Below, piece by piece: positions 45,869 through 54,557 of a DNA stretch of 64,000 nt. The stretch comes from Saccharibacillus sp. CPCC 101409 (GTDB taxonomy: Bacteria > Bacillota > Bacilli > Paenibacillales > Paenibacillaceae): assembly GCF_030518235.1 (NCBI RefSeq), contig NZ_JAULSA010000002.1:1-64000 (forward strand). The letters are read 5' to 3'. The translations under genes and the position numbers were made by a program. The notes under the pieces were generated by a model. It saw only the letters and a program-made list of their open reading frames with translations. It did no database searches and was not told where the DNA came from. Numbering within the stretch: position 1 is the stretch's first letter; each line of letters opens with the position of its first letter.

Positions 45869-47116
45869 ATGGATTTTCAAAAACCGAAAGGTACCCTTGA
45901 TTTTCTGCCGGGAACGGTGGAAAAGTGGCAGTACGTCGAGCGCAAAGCGCACGACCTGGCCCGCCGCTTCAACTACCGCGAGGTGCGCACGCCGATCTTC
46001 GAATATACCCAGCTGTTCCAGCGGGGCGTAGGCGAAACGACGGATATCGTGCAAAAAGAAATGTTCTCGTTCCAGGATATGGGCGGCCGCAACATGACGC
46101 TGCGGCCGGAAGGAACGGCCGGCGTGGTTCGCGCTTACGTCGAGAACAAATTGTTCGGAGAGCCGGACGTGTCCAAGCTGTTTTACATCGGGCCGATGTT
46201 CCGCCAGGAACGTCCGCAGGCGGGCCGCTACCGCCAGTTCCACCAGTTCGGCATCGAAGCGATCGGCTCGGTCGAACCGGCCATCGACGCGGAAGTCATT
46301 GCCTTCGGCCTGCAGTTCTTCGAAGACATCGGCCTCAAAGGCACGAGCGTCGAGATCAACTCGGTCGGCAACACCGCTTCCAGAGAGGCGTACAACGAGC
46401 GCCTGCTGGCGTTCTTGAACCCGATGCGCGACAGCCTGTGCAAAGACTGCCAGAACCGGATCGACCGCAATCCGCTGCGGGTGCTCGACTGCAAAGTCGA
46501 TCACGACAAATTCGCGGACGCGCCGTCCATCCTGGACAGCCTGGACGAAGAAAGCTTGACCCACTTCGAAGCCGTGCAGCGCAATCTGACGGCGATGGGC
46601 GTAGCGTATACGATCAATCCGCGCCTGGTACGCGGACTGGATTATTACACGCTGACCGCGTTCGAGTTCAAAACGCAGAGCGGCATCGGCGCGATCGATA
46701 CGATCGGCGGCGGCGGACGCTATAACAAACTGGTCGCCGAAGTCGGAGGACCGGACCAGCCGGGTATCGGCATGGCGATCGGCATGGAGCGGCTCCAACT
46801 GCTGCTGGCCGACCAGCAGACCGAGATCGACGACAAGCGGCCGCTGGACGTGTACCTGATCGCGCTCGGCGAGAAAGCGAGCGCCGAGATCACGAAGCAG
46901 CTGCACGCCCTGCGCAAGCTCGGTTTCTCGGCGGAACGGGATTATCTGGACCGCAAAATGAAGGCGCAGATGAAATCGGCCGACCGGCTCGAAGCCCGCT
47001 ATACGGTTATTCTGGGCGACGACGAACTGGAACGCGGCGAGATCGCCGTCAAGTCGATGGAAACGCGCGAACAAGTCACGGTCAAGCTGGAAGATCTCGC
47101 TTCGGCGCTGAAATAA
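45869..47116 (+). CDS. hisS: Histidyl-tRNA synthetase
   Basis: 415 residues from ATG 45869 (MDFQKPKGTLDFLPG) after GGAAGG. Class II motif 2 (FRQERPQAGRYRQFHQFGIE), the histidine-binding LVRGLDYYTLTAFE and motif 3 (GIGMAIGMERLQLLL) are intact. The C-terminal anticodon domain follows. First gene of the T-box operon with aspS 63 bp downstream. Confidence 0.97.
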   Translation: MDFQKPKGTLDFLPGTVEKWQYVERKAHDLARRFNYREVRTPIFEYTQLFQRGVGETTDIVQKEMFSFQDMGGRNMTLRPEGTAGVVRAYVENKLFGEPDVSKLFYIGPMFRQERPQAGRYRQFHQFGIEAIGSVEPAIDAEVIAFGLQFFEDIGLKGTSVEINSVGNTASREAYNERLLAFLNPMRDSLCKDCQNRIDRNPLRVLDCKVDHDKFADAPSILDSLDEESLTHFEAVQRNLTAMGVAYTINPRLVRGLDYYTLTAFEFKTQSGIGAIDTIGGGGRYNKLVAEVGGPDQPGIGMAIGMERLQLLLADQQTEIDDKRPLDVYLIALGEKASAEITKQLHALRKLGFSAERDYLDRKMKAQMKSADRLEARYTVILGDDELERGEIAVKSMETREQVTVKLEDLASALK

Positions 47117-47179
47117 GATCGACGCGAACAACCGGCTTTCGGCAAACGAAAATTAAATTCAATACAAAGGGGAATCATT

Positions 47180-48979
47180 ATGCAGAGGACTCATCACTGC
47201 GGACAGATTACGTCCGAACAAATCGGGGAAACGGTAACGCTGAACGGCTGGGTACAAACCCGCCGCGATCTGGGGGGCGTACTGTTTATCGACCTGCGCG
47301 ACCGCAGCGGCATCGTGCAGATCGTCTTCAACCCGGCTTACTCCGGCGACGCGCTGCAAACAGCCGAGCGCGTGCGCAGCGAATACGTGCTGGCGGTCAA
47401 AGGAACGGTCGTTAAACGCGACCCGGAAACGGTTAACAAAAATCTGCCGACCGGCGAACTCGAAGTGCGCATCACCGAGATCGAAGTGCTGAACGCGGCG
47501 AAGACGCCTCCGTTCTTTATCGAAGACGGCATCGAAGTCGACGAAGCGCTGCGGCTGAAATACCGCTACCTCGACCTGCGCCGTCCGGAAATGCAGAAAA
47601 CGCTCAGACTGCGTTCGCAGTCGGCGAAGATCTTCCGCAACTTTCTCGACGATCAAGACTTTGTGGAAGTAGAAACGCCGATCCTGACCAAAAGCACGCC
47701 GGAAGGCGCGCGCGATTATCTCGTGCCGAGCCGCGTGCACGAGGGCGAATTCTTCGCCCTGCCGCAGTCGCCGCAGATCTTCAAGCAGCTGCTGATGGTC
47801 AGCGGCCTGGAGCGCTATTATCAGATCGCGCGCTGTTTCCGCGACGAGGATCTGCGTTCCGACCGGCAGCCGGAGTTCACGCAGGTCGACCTGGAGATGT
47901 CGTTCGTCTCGCGCGACGACATCCTGGGCATGATCGAAGAGCTGATGGCGAAGCTGTTCCGCGAAACGATCGGCGTCGAAGTACAGCTTCCGTTCCAGCG
48001 CCTGACGCACGCGGAAGCGATGAGCAAATACGGCTCCGACAAGCCGGACCTGCGCTTCGGCCTGGAGCTGGTCGATGTGGGCGATATCGTGCAGGGCAGC
48101 GGCGCGAAAGTATTCGCGTCCGTCATCGCCGGCGGCGGCCAGGTCAAAGTGCTGAACGCCAAAGGCTGCGGCTCGTGGCCGCGCAAAGAGATCGACGATC
48201 TCGGACCTTACGCTGCCCGTTACGGCGCCAAAGGACTGGCCTGGATTCAAGTCAAGGAAGACGGCTTCAAAGGCCCGGTCGTCAAGTTCATGAGCGAAGA
48301 AGAGATCGAAGCGCTGCGCGAACGCACGGGCGCCGAAGTGGGCGACCTGCTGCTGTTCTCCGCCGACAAGAAACAGGTTGTGGCCGACGTGCTCGGCGCT
48401 TTGCGCCTGAAGATCGGACGCCAGCTCGGCCTGATCGACGACAGCATTTACAAATTCGCCTGGGTGCTGGACTTCCCGCTGCTCAGCTACGACGAAGAAT
48501 CGAAGCGCTATGTGGCGGAACACCATCCGTTCACCCGCCCGCTGGCGGAAGACCTCGAACTGTTCGAGACCGATCCGGGCGCGGTGCGCGCGCAGGCGTA
48601 CGACCTCGTGCTGAACGGCTACGAAGTGGGCGGCGGCTCGCTGCGGATCTTCGAGCACGAGCTGCAGCAGAAGATGTTCGGACTGCTGGGCATCTCCGAA
48701 GAAACGGCGCAGGAGCAGTTCGGATTCCTGCTGGACGCGTTCCAGTACGGCACGCCTCCGCACGGCGGCTTCGCGTTCGGCTTCGACCGCCTGGTGATGC
48801 TGCTGACGCAGCGCACCAACCTGCGCGAAACGATCGCGTTCCCGAAAACGGCCAGCGCGACCGATCTGCTGATGAACGCCCCCTCCCCGGTGGACAAGCC
48901 GCAGCTCGACCAGCTGCATATCAAGCTGGCGCCGAAACCGGCGAAGAAGCCGGCCGCAGGCGAGAACGAACAGGCGTAA
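47180..48979 (+). CDS. aspS: Aspartyl-tRNA synthetase
   Basis: 599 residues. N-terminal OB anticodon domain ([23 protein letters not shown]), class II motif 2 ([23 protein letters not shown]), the bacterial GAD insert and motif 3 ([14 protein letters not shown]) are present. The bacterial type may be discriminating or not; this needs knowledge of a GatCAB in the genome. AAAGGGG precedes the ATG. Confidence 0.97.
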   Translation: MQRTHHCGQITSEQIGETVTLNGWVQTRRDLGGVLFIDLRDRSGIVQIVFNPAYSGDALQTAERVRSEYVLAVKGTVVKRDPETVNKNLPTGELEVRITEIEVLNAAKTPPFFIEDGIEVDEALRLKYRYLDLRRPEMQKTLRLRSQSAKIFRNFLDDQDFVEVETPILTKSTPEGARDYLVPSRVHEGEFFALPQSPQIFKQLLMVSGLERYYQIARCFRDEDLRSDRQPEFTQVDLEMSFVSRDDILGMIEELMAKLFRETIGVEVQLPFQRLTHAEAMSKYGSDKPDLRFGLELVDVGDIVQGSGAKVFASVIAGGGQVKVLNAKGCGSWPRKEIDDLGPYAARYGAKGLAWIQVKEDGFKGPVVKFMSEEEIEALRERTGAEVGDLLLFSADKKQVVADVLGALRLKIGRQLGLIDDSIYKFAWVLDFPLLSYDEESKRYVAEHHPFTRPLAEDLELFETDPGAVRAQAYDLVLNGYEVGGGSLRIFEHELQQKMFGLLGISEETAQEQFGFLLDAFQYGTPPHGGFAFGFDRLVMLLTQRTNLRETIAFPKTASATDLLMNAPSPVDKPQLDQLHIKLAPKPAKKPAAGENEQA

Positions 48980-48999
48980 ACGCGAAACGAACAGAAAAG

Positions 49000-49045
49000 C
49001 CGGGCAGGCCCGCCGCAGACCGCGGAGGCGCCTGCCCGCGTTTCT
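49000..49045 (+). terminator. hisS-aspS terminator
   Basis: CGGGCAGGC and GCCTGCCCG enclose a CCGC/GCGG inner stem. A short T-rich tail follows. Confidence 0.7.
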
Positions 49046-49096
49046 TCGATCGCGGGGTACGCTCAGCCACGTTTAATTAAGGAGGTTTAAACTGCT

Positions 49097-49864
49097 ATGC
49101 TGCACGCATTTTCCAGAACGGAGCTTGCGATCGGGCCCGAAGGCCTGGACGCGCTCAAAAGCAGCACCGTCGCGGTGCTGGGTATCGGCGGCGTGGGCGC
49201 GATGGCCGTCGAAGGCCTGGCGCGTTCCGGCGTCGGCACGATCATTCTGATCGACAAAGACGTGGTGGATATCACCAATATCAACCGTCAGATCCACGCG
49301 CTGACCACGACTGTGGGACAGCAGAAAACGGAATTGATGGCCGAGCGCGTCAAGCTGATCAATCCGGAGATCCAAACGATCGTGCTGAATATGTTCTATA
49401 CGGAAGAAACGTACGAGAAGCTGTTCGAGCACAAGATCGACTATGTGCTCGACGCGTCGGACACGATCGTGTACAAGATCCATATCATCAAAGAATGCCT
49501 CAAGCGGGGCATCCCGATTCTGTCGAGCATGGGGGCGGCCAACAAGCTGGACCCGACGCGCTTCCGGATCGCCGATATTTCCAAAACGAAAATGGACCCG
49601 ATCGCGCGCATTATCCGCAACAAGCTGCGTAAAGAAGACGGCATCAAAAAAGGCGTCAAAGTCGTATTCTCGACCGAACCGCCGGTGAAGCCGCGCGTCG
49701 ACGTGACCGAGCAGATCGCGCCGGCCGGGGCCAAGATCCGCAAAGCGAAGCAGCCGCCGGCGAGCAACTCGTTCGTTCCGCCGACCGTAGGTTTGATTAT
49801 GGTCAGCGAAGCGGTCAAAGATCTGCTGGCCATTCACGGACATCCGCTGCAAAGCGAAGAATAG
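49097..49864 (+). CDS. tcdA: tRNA threonylcarbamoyladenosine dehydratase TcdA
   Basis: 255 residues of the ThiF/E1-like superfamily. The nucleotide loop VAVLGIGGVGAMAVEGLARSG, the DKDVVDITNINRQ motif and the DASDTIVYK region are intact. TcdA uses ATP to cyclise t6A37 to ct6A in ANN-decoding tRNAs. It follows aspS, as yrvM does in B. subtilis. AGGAGG lies 11 nt before ATG. Confidence 0.93.
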   Translation: MLHAFSRTELAIGPEGLDALKSSTVAVLGIGGVGAMAVEGLARSGVGTIILIDKDVVDITNINRQIHALTTTVGQQKTELMAERVKLINPEIQTIVLNMFYTEETYEKLFEHKIDYVLDASDTIVYKIHIIKECLKRGIPILSSMGAANKLDPTRFRIADISKTKMDPIARIIRNKLRKEDGIKKGVKVVFSTEPPVKPRVDVTEQIAPAGAKIRKAKQPPASNSFVPPTVGLIMVSEAVKDLLAIHGHPLQSEE

Positions 49865-49877
49865 CATGAATCCGCGG

Positions 49878-49958
49878 CGCGTTTCCTGTCAGGGCGTGTC
49901 TTCAAACTTCGAAGGAAGCAGGTTTGAAGACACGTCCCAAGGGAAGCGCGTTTTTTTT
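49878..49958 (+). terminator. Very long terminator hairpin after tcdA
   Basis: Inner arms GTGTCTTCAAAC (49897-49908) and GTTTGAAGACAC (49922-49933) are perfect complements. The outer GCGTTTCC/GGGAAGCGC pair adds to the stem, and eight T follow. Confidence 0.88.
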
Positions 49959-50037
49959 ATGCCGCCGCCGGCCCGCCTCCAAAATAGTTGCAGCATTTTC
50001 CCGGATAGTATGCTATGCTAATAACCCTTTTGCGTCT

Positions 50038-50160
50038 TCGCCGACAGCGTTCGAAATTCGGCGGGTCGCAGATGCAATTTCGGCATTTTGTGCGGGACGG
50101 GCCGATCCGGCAGGGCGGCCCGATCGTCGCGGGTTCGCGAGAACCTCTGTGCAAAATGCT
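50038..50160 (+). promoter_or_regulatory. Structured 5' leader of helD
   Basis: Stem CGCCGA/TCGGCG (50039-50063) is followed by an apparent three-way junction. Its closing stem is GCATTTTG (50083-50090) with CAAAATGC (50152-50159). Inside are GGGCCG/CGGCCC (50099-50121) and CGCG/CGCG with a GGTT loop (50128-50139). It ends 7 nt before the AGGAGGT site. No known riboswitch class is recognised. Confidence 0.45.
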
Positions 50161-50180
50161 CATCTTAGGAGGTAACTGAA

Positions 50181-52379
50181 GTGAGTGAGAACGTTCAAAG
50201 TGCCTATCGAGAAGAGCAAACCAAGCTGGGCTCGGTGCTCGAAGAGATCGGGACGCAGCTTGCGCGCCTTCGGGCGGTGCCGGTGTATACCGGACACGAC
50301 TTCACCGAGCAGGTGCTCGAAGCGGGACGCGAAGAGCGCCGCCAGCGGCTGTCCAAATCGCAGCCGGAACCTTATTTCGGGCGGATGGATTTCGAGGAAG
50401 ACGGAAAGCCGTCGCCGGCCCCGCTCTATATCGGCAAAACGGGCCTCGACGGCCGCGACCCCGGCAGTCTGCCGATCGTGATCGACTGGCGCGCGCCGGT
50501 CGCGAGCCTGTTCTATTCGTTTACCGGGGGCGAGGAGCGCGTCGAGTACGAAGCGCCGGAAGGCCTGATCGGCGGAACGGTGCACCTCAAACGAAACATC
50601 ATGGTGCGCAAAGAAGAATTGGAACGGGTCGTCGATACGTATACGCGGGGCGGCGAAGAGCCGGCGGTATCGGACGAGTTCCTGCTGTACCGGCTCGGCG
50701 AGAATAAAGACAACCGGCTGCGCGATATCGTTTCGACGATCCAGGCGGAGCAGGACCGGATTATCCGAGCCGAGAAAAACAAAGCGCTGATTATCCAGGG
50801 CGTGGCGGGCAGCGGGAAAACGACCGTCGCGCTGCACCGGCTCGCGTTCCTGCTCTACCAGTACAAAGAGCAGGTGTCCGCGGGGAGAATGATTATTTTC
50901 GCGCCGAACGGCATGTTCCTCGACTATATTTCTGGCGTGCTGCCGGAGCTTGGCGTCGGGGATATCCAGCAGCGTACGTTTACCGACTGGGCGTCCGGGC
51001 TGCTCGGGGTGGAAGACAAGCTGGCCGATCCCGCCGAGACGCTGGACCTGTGGTTCGGCCGGGCGGGCGGAGCGGCGCCGGGCGACGAAGCGCCGGGCCG
51101 CTTCAAAGGCTCGGAAGAGTTCCGGACGGTGCTCGAAGCTGCCGCGGCCGCGCTCGAAGCTTCCGGCGCGCCGGAACTGGAATTCTCGCCTTGGGACGGC
51201 AGGATCCTGCCTTACGCCACGATCCTGCACTGGTACGCGGACGAGTACAAGCATTATTCGGCTTCGGGCCGTAAAGAACGGGTGCTGGCGCGGATTCACC
51301 GCTGGATCGAGATGGAGCTGAAGCAGGTCGGTTCGGAGGTCAAACGCAAAGAATATAAAAAGAAAGCCGTGCAGCGCGAAAAAGCCTATGCCAAAAAATG
51401 GCCGGATTTCGATGCGTTTACGCTGTACCGGCAGATCTTCGGAGCGGCCAAAGACGCTCGCGGCATCCTGCCGCAGGAAGCGCTGTCCGGCATTCCCGCG
51501 TCTGTGCTGAAGGAAACGCGCCGGAATCTCAAAGAGGGCCGCATCCGCGAAGAAGACCTGCCGGCGCTGCTGCACCTGCATCTGCTGCTCGTCGGCGTCG
51601 ACGGCATCGAGCGGTTCGACCACGTCGTGATCGACGAAGCTCAGGATTTCTCCCCGCTTCAGGTCCGGGTGCTCGACCGGTTCGTGCGCGGGCATTCGTT
51701 TACCATTCTCGGCGATCTATCGCAGGGCATCCATGCCTACAAAGGCGTGCACGCCTGGGAAGAAATGAGCGGACTGTTCGGCGAAGACGAAACGTCTTAT
51801 CACGCGCTTACGCGCAGCTACCGCTCGACGATGGAGATTATCGGCTTCGCCAACGGGATTCTGGCGGGCGGCGTGCCCAGCGCGATCGAAGCGGTGCCGG
51901 TCTTCCGCGGCGGCAGCAAGGTGCGGGTGATCGCGACCGGCGGGGCGGATCAAAGCGGGGCTGCGGCGAAAGCCGGTTCCGGCGTCCGCGCCGCGGCCCG
52001 GGCGCTTCGCTCCTTGTGGGGACGCGAGCACAAGACCGTATCGCTGCTGACCCGGACGCAGGATCAGGCGAAGGAGCTGTACGAAGCGCTGAAGCCCGAG
52101 TTTGCGGAGCTGAACCTGATCGACGGCGGCAAAACGCAGTACGAAGGCGGATTATCCGTGCTGCCGCTGCATTTGTCGAAAGGACTGGAGTTCGACGCGG
52201 TCGTACTGGCCGGCGCGGACAGCGGCAATTACGGCGATTCGCCGTGGGATGCCAAGCTGCTGTACGTCGGCTGCACGCGGGCGCTGCACGAGCTGTGGCT
52301 GCTGCACGACGGACCGCTGCCGGCGTTTATGCCGGAAGCGGACGGGGAGTGGAGCGAAAGCGGCTGGCCGGCCGAATAA
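50181..52379 (+). CDS. helD: RNA polymerase recycling motor ATPase HelD
   Basis: 732 residues, UvrD/Rep-like superfamily 1 but with the HelD N-terminal arm (long helix SAYREEQTKLGSVLEEIGTQLARL, then PYFGRMDF and IVIDWRAPVASLFY). Walker A GVAGSGKT is near 207, Walker B VIDEAQDFSPLQ, motif LTRSYRST, and the late motifs LHLSKGLEFDAVVLAG and YVGCTRALHELWLL. HelD pries stalled RNA polymerase off nucleic acid. GTG 50181 follows AGGAGGT. HelD homologues can influence rifampicin tolerance. Confidence 0.93.
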   Translation: MSENVQSAYREEQTKLGSVLEEIGTQLARLRAVPVYTGHDFTEQVLEAGREERRQRLSKSQPEPYFGRMDFEEDGKPSPAPLYIGKTGLDGRDPGSLPIVIDWRAPVASLFYSFTGGEERVEYEAPEGLIGGTVHLKRNIMVRKEELERVVDTYTRGGEEPAVSDEFLLYRLGENKDNRLRDIVSTIQAEQDRIIRAEKNKALIIQGVAGSGKTTVALHRLAFLLYQYKEQVSAGRMIIFAPNGMFLDYISGVLPELGVGDIQQRTFTDWASGLLGVEDKLADPAETLDLWFGRAGGAAPGDEAPGRFKGSEEFRTVLEAAAAALEASGAPELEFSPWDGRILPYATILHWYADEYKHYSASGRKERVLARIHRWIEMELKQVGSEVKRKEYKKKAVQREKAYAKKWPDFDAFTLYRQIFGAAKDARGILPQEALSGIPASVLKETRRNLKEGRIREEDLPALLHLHLLLVGVDGIERFDHVVIDEAQDFSPLQVRVLDRFVRGHSFTILGDLSQGIHAYKGVHAWEEMSGLFGEDETSYHALTRSYRSTMEIIGFANGILAGGVPSAIEAVPVFRGGSKVRVIATGGADQSGAAAKAGSGVRAAARALRSLWGREHKTVSLLTRTQDQAKELYEALKPEFAELNLIDGGKTQYEGGLSVLPLHLSKGLEFDAVVLAGADSGNYGDSPWDAKLLYVGCTRALHELWLLHDGPLPAFMPEADGEWSESGWPAE

Positions 52380-52405
52380 AGACGGGGGTAAACGGACGGA
52401 AAAGG

Positions 52406-52436
52406 AAAGAGGACGGCGGCGGCCGTCCTCTTTTTG
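52406..52436. terminator. Bidirectional terminator between helD and the diguanylate cyclase gene
   Basis: AAAGAGGACGG and CCGTCCTCTTTTT. It serves converging genes. Confidence 0.85.
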
Positions 52437-52483
52437 TTATGATTTGCGCGTTGCCGCGGCCGCCGCCAATCTGCGCTGCGCGT

Positions 52484-54292
52484 TTAAGACGCGGGTTCGG
52501 CCGGATTGGCACCGACTTCGAACAGGCGCACCCGGTTGCGGCCTTCGGCTTTGGCCAGGTACAGGGCGGAGTCGGCGGAGCGGATCAGCTGGTGCTTGTC
52601 CTGGCCCGGCCGGAACTGCGCTACTCCGAAACTTGCGGTAACGGTGTAGTCGGGCGAAGGCGAATCGACCTCGAACAGCTTTCTGAGACGCTCGGCCACC
52701 TGCCGTGCTTCGTCCAGCGCGGTGCCCGGCAGCAGTACGGCGAATTCCTCGCCGCCGAACCGGACCGGCAGATCGCCGGCGCGGGAATACTGCTGGAGCA
52801 CGCGGGCCATATGCTGAAGTACGAGATCGCCTTCCTGGTGACCGCGCGTATCGTTCAGCCGCTTGAACCGGTCCAGGTCCAGCAGGATCAGGCTGAGCGG
52901 ACGGCTTTCGCAGGCATCGGCTATCAGCTCGTCGATCGATTCCTCGAACCGGCGGCGGTTCCACAGGCCGGTCAGACCGTCCCGCATGGCGAGCGATTGA
53001 ATTTTGCTGGTTTCCAAAGCGTTTTCGATCGCGGTCACGATCATCGGGGCCAGTTTTTCGAGCCGCGTTTTCTTGACCGTATTGAAGAAACCGGGCGAGT
53101 TCGACATCAAGTTGAGCACGCCGACGGTTCTCGCTTCTTTTTTGAGCAGGATATGCAGCGAGGAGCGCGTGCCTTCCTCGTACTGCTGATCGGTGACGAC
53201 GCCTCTGGGCCTGTATTCGTCCCAGTTTTCGTGCACAAGCGAGAATCCGCCGCGGATCAGATCGCGCAGGTCTTTTTGTTCGCCGGTCAGCGCGGTTTCT
53301 TTGAAGCTCAGCGTCTCCTGCTGCAGCGCGGCTTTGATCGAATAGCTTCGGTCCGCATTCAGCGTTACGACGGTCAGCCGGTCGCAGCGGACGAGGCTCC
53401 GGATGCCGAGCAGCGTTTCGCGGTATACGTCCTGCACGGAGCCGGCCTGGTTCAGCGCGTTGATCATCCGGTACGTGTCTTCGAGCTGGTCGTGTTCTTT
53501 CTGCATCTCCGCGCGCATGTCTCCGAACGCGCGAACGAGCCTGCCGAGTTCGTTGGCCGAACTGTATTCCGGCAGCTCGGCCGAGATCTGTCCGTTTTCG
53601 TACGAAGATACCGCCCGGTCCAGCTCGGCCAGCGGAACGATCAGGCGTTTGATTCTGCGGATGACAAAAAAGGTATACAGGCCGATCATCAGCAGCGAAG
53701 CCGCGCCGGTGGAAGCGAGCGTCATGCTGATGCGCCCGAGCAGCGTGCTCCGGTTGAGGTCGCGCTGCTGCGTGATCCGCTCCAGCACGTCCGCGAACTT
53801 TTCGCTCAAAGAATCGAAAGAGGCTTCGCTTGCGGTCATTTCTTCGGCGGTGACCGGTTCGCCGCGCAGCGATTTGCGCAGCAGCGGCGTTCCGTGCTGA
53901 CTGCTCCACTTTTCGCCCATGCGGATCAGCGATTTGACTTCAGTTTCGAACTGCGGCGTTTGACCGAGACGTTCGACGATATTTTTGGAGATCAGATCGT
54001 AATCGTCGCTTCCTTTGTCGTAGGATTCGATAAACAGGTTCTCGTCCGTCAGGCTGAAGCCGCGCAGTCCGTTTTCCAGTTCGATGCTCGCTTTCTCCAG
54101 CTTATCGAGATTCTCGGTCAGCAGAGCGAGGTAGCGCACCTGCATGTAGCTTTCTTTGATGGAATGGTTCTGGTACAAGTAACCGCCGGCAAGCAGCAGG
54201 GCGAACAGCAGAAAAAACAGCAGACTGAACCGGATTACGAGCGTGCCCAGATTATGCTCGCTTCCGTACAGCAAACGTTTGAAAAAAATCAT
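52484..54292 (-). CDS. Membrane GAF-GGDEF diguanylate cyclase
   Basis: 602 residues from ATG 54292 after AGGAGAGGTG; longer upstream starts give an implausible N-terminus. It has a membrane helix (about 20-42), a helical extracellular CHASE3-like sensor of about 150 residues, a second helix (about 195-215), HAMP, GAF (about 285-430) and GGDEF. The active-site motif is GGEEF (513-517), with the inhibitory site RxxD (RAGD, from 504) five residues before it. It should make c-di-GMP from two GTP with product inhibition. The signal is unknown. Transcribed divergently from the pyruvate oxidase gene. Confidence 0.9.
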   Translation of the reverse strand: MIFFKRLLYGSEHNLGTLVIRFSLLFFLLFALLLAGGYLYQNHSIKESYMQVRYLALLTENLDKLEKASIELENGLRGFSLTDENLFIESYDKGSDDYDLISKNIVERLGQTPQFETEVKSLIRMGEKWSSQHGTPLLRKSLRGEPVTAEEMTASEASFDSLSEKFADVLERITQQRDLNRSTLLGRISMTLASTGAASLLMIGLYTFFVIRRIKRLIVPLAELDRAVSSYENGQISAELPEYSSANELGRLVRAFGDMRAEMQKEHDQLEDTYRMINALNQAGSVQDVYRETLLGIRSLVRCDRLTVVTLNADRSYSIKAALQQETLSFKETALTGEQKDLRDLIRGGFSLVHENWDEYRPRGVVTDQQYEEGTRSSLHILLKKEARTVGVLNLMSNSPGFFNTVKKTRLEKLAPMIVTAIENALETSKIQSLAMRDGLTGLWNRRRFEESIDELIADACESRPLSLILLDLDRFKRLNDTRGHQEGDLVLQHMARVLQQYSRAGDLPVRFGGEEFAVLLPGTALDEARQVAERLRKLFEVDSPSPDYTVTASFGVAQFRPGQDKHQLIRSADSALYLAKAEGRNRVRLFEVGANPAEPAS

Positions 54293-54461
54293 TTTCACCT
54301 CTCCTGCAATCGGTAGACGGGTCCGGACGCGGCGGCGCCCGCAAACAAGCAGCCGTGTGCACCAGTAGATTGCGGCCCAATGGATTGTAGTTTGTATATC
54401 GGCAGATCCGGTATAAAAAGTAAAGGCTTTTTGCGCCCGGCCCACAGACTCCGTTCCTATC

Positions 54462-54487
54462 GTTAAGCCGCCGATTTTTTCGGGTAA
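54462..54487 (+). promoter_or_regulatory. Possible SigB-type promoter of the pyruvate oxidase gene
   Basis: GTTAAG (54462-54467), 14 nt, GGGTAA (54482-54487). It has the same architecture as the element at 43999. The B. subtilis homologue ydaP belongs to the SigB regulon. Confidence 0.45.
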
Positions 54488-54557
54488 AAATAAAGGTGGA
54501 ACGCAGAGGCAAAACGATATCGACAAGCAGCGACAAGACGAATAGGAGATGAAGGTT

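Noticed and set aside
51398-54316. 972-codon plus-strand open frame running through helD and opposite the diguanylate cyclase gene
   Set aside because: It crosses two well-supported genes in another frame or strand and a terminator, and the translation is Arg/Gly/Ala-rich without motifs.
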